7,105 bases of DNA from positions 1 to 7,105 of the forward strand of contig DAOVUR010000095.1 of assembly GCA_030632465.1 (NCBI GenBank), in the 5' to 3' direction. Position 1 is the first letter of the stretch; the number at the start of each line of letters is the position of its first letter. The notes under the pieces were generated by a model that was not told the origin of the DNA, did not search any database, and worked only from the letters and a program-made list of their open reading frames with translations. Positions 6,163 through 7,105 of this stretch are shown here, in pieces. Position numbers and translations under genes: made by a program. This DNA comes from a bacterium (GTDB lineage Bacteria > Verrucomicrobiota > Kiritimatiellia > UBA8416 > CAMZLY01).

Positions 6163-7105
6163 ATGAGAAATTTTGAAGAATATAGTGATATAGCATTTAG
6201 ATCTAATGACGAGATTATGGCTATACAGCAAAAGCTGTTTTCAGAGCATCTGTCATACTGTATGGAATCTTCACCTTTTTATAAAAACCATCTACCATCA
6301 GTGTCGCTGGATGATATAGCACAACTGCCATTTACTGACAAACTTGATGTTGAGCAGTATAATCATTCTTTATTAGCGGTTCACCAGAATGAGGTAGTGG
6401 ATATAGTTTTGTCCTCAGGAACAACAGGTGTAGCTACTAAAGTTATGTACACAGAGAATGATCTTGAGCGTATTGCTTACAACGAGAAAAAATCATTCTT
6501 GAGTTGTGGTATTAGTAACCTAGATGTTGTTCTGTTGACATGTACACTTGATCGCTGTTTTGTTGCTGGTTTAGCTTATTTTTCTGGGTTACGCGCACTG
6601 GGTGCTGCAACGATTAGGAATGGACATGGTACTATGCAGAGCCATGTTCATATTATTGATACTTTTAATCCAACTGTTATTGTTGGTGTCCCCTCGTTTG
6701 TTAAAAAGCTTGGTCTGTTCTTACGGTCTGGAGGTGTTAACCCAGCGTTGACTGCAGTTAAAAAAATAATCTGTATTGGCGAGCCATTACGCGATAAGAA
6801 TATGGATATGTTAGCAGTAGCGAAGGATATTGAAGAGATATGGGGTGCTCGGGTATATTCTACATATGCATCATCAGAAGTTGTATCTACATTTTGTGAG
6901 TGTGAAGCGCAGTGTGGCGGGCATCTGCATCCAGATCTTGCGATTGTTGAAATTATTGATGATGACGGGGTAGTGCTGCCGGCAGGTGAAGTGGGAGAGG
7001 TTGTTGTGACCCCGTTGGCTGTTGAGGGTATGCCGCTTGTTAGGTTTAAAACAGGTGATATAAGTTTTTTGATGACTGAGCCTTGTTCTTGCGGCCGTAA
7101 TACAC
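6163..7105 (+). CDS. PaaK-like AMP-forming acyl/aryl-CoA ligase, 3' end cut by window
   Basis: The frame is open from ATG 6163 to the window end, giving 314 residues of a family normally about 430 long. It belongs to the adenylate-forming superfamily, phenylacetate-CoA ligase branch. The ATP-binding P-loop is SSGTTG at 84-89. YASSE at 235-239 replaces the usual YGLSE. The family's cysteine/histidine stretch follows with C245, C247, C251, H254, H256 and D258. GEVGEVVVTPL near 276-286, RFKTGD ending at D299 and CSCGR at 308-312 match PaaK in order and spacing. The C-terminal lid domain lies outside the window. It would activate a carboxylic acid with ATP and pass it to CoA or to the cluster ACP. 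PaaK-like ligases often act on aryl acids, but the substrate here is unknown. Start 6160 is a possible alternative. Confidence 0.88.
   Translation, partial: MRNFEEYSDIAFRSNDEIMAIQQKLFSEHLSYCMESSPFYKNHLPSVSLDDIAQLPFTDKLDVEQYNHSLLAVHQNEVVDIVLSSGTTGVATKVMYTENDLERIAYNEKKSFLSCGISNLDVVLLTCTLDRCFVAGLAYFSGLRALGAATIRNGHGTMQSHVHIIDTFNPTVIVGVPSFVKKLGLFLRSGGVNPALTAVKKIICIGEPLRDKNMDMLAVAKDIEEIWGARVYSTYASSEVVSTFCECEAQCGGHLHPDLAIVEIIDDDGVVLPAGEVGEVVVTPLAVEGMPLVRFKTGDISFLMTEPCSCGRNT

Larger units (their letters stand above)
105..7105. other. Ladderane-like / unusual fatty-acid biosynthetic gene cluster (partial)
   Basis: Seven adjacent genes form one set: a divergent B12-type radical SAM gene, then ketoreductase, CrtI-like oxidoreductase, ketosynthase, ACP, PlsC-type acyltransferase and PaaK-like ligase. 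Each family assignment rests on motifs visible in the sequence. Finding a private ACP together with its own ketosynthase, ketoreductase and ligase indicates a dedicated acyl pathway rather than housekeeping lipid synthesis. Desaturase-like plus radical SAM genes point to the ladderane-candidate type of cluster rather than a plain aryl polyene cluster. No dehydratase or chain-length factor is in the window, and the right end is cut inside a gene, so the cluster continues. The product is inferred, not shown. Confidence 0.6.

Overview
The window is one end of a bacterial specialised fatty-acid or polyketide gene cluster. Six genes are packed head to tail on the + strand: a FabG-type ketoreductase, a CrtI/retinol-saturase-like FAD oxidoreductase, a FabF-type ketosynthase, an acyl carrier protein, a PlsC-type acyltransferase, and a PaaK-like AMP-forming ligase cut off by the window end. 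A cobalamin-type radical SAM gene is transcribed divergently from the same upstream region. This combination matches the gene set proposed from anammox genomes as ladderane-lipid candidates, and 'ladderane-like' clusters of the same kind occur in some sulfate-reducing Desulfobacterota and other environmental bacteria. The product cannot be read from the sequence.

Organism: the DNA is AT-rich, with many A/T-ending codons and frequent ATA, AGA and AGG. Ribosome-binding sites are of the AGGA/AAGGA type. Anammox Planctomycetota, Desulfobacterota and PVC-group environmental bacteria are all compatible, and nothing here (no rRNA, no marker gene) decides between them.

Layout. Positions 1-79 hold two copies of a 39-40 bp tandem repeat, each with a hairpin whose arms read GCTACCT/AGGTAGC (one G-T wobble in copy 2). 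Positions 105-1367 (minus strand) encode the B12-binding radical SAM protein. Positions 1368-1506 are a divergent control region with a perfect 8-bp-arm palindrome and a plausible sigma-70-like promoter for the + operon. Positions 1507-2238 encode the ketoreductase. Positions 2239-2384 are a spacer that contains a dispersed-repeat-like GC-rich element and the true ribosome-binding site of the next gene. Positions 2385-6107 are tightly coupled: oxidoreductase and ketosynthase are 2 nt apart, and the ACP and acyltransferase genes overlap. Positions 6163-7105 are the ligase. No stretch over 300 bases lacks a gene.

How the genes fit together (inference): the ligase would activate a carboxylic acid as an adenylate or thioester. 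The ketosynthase would extend the chain on the small ACP, and the ketoreductase would reduce each beta-keto group. The FAD oxidoreductase would desaturate or isomerise the acyl chain, and the radical SAM enzyme would carry out a radical step such as C-C bond formation or methylation. The acyltransferase would then move the finished chain onto a glycerol or other lipid acceptor at the membrane. A dehydratase, a second ketosynthase or chain-length factor, and a starter enzyme are absent here and would be expected past position 7105.
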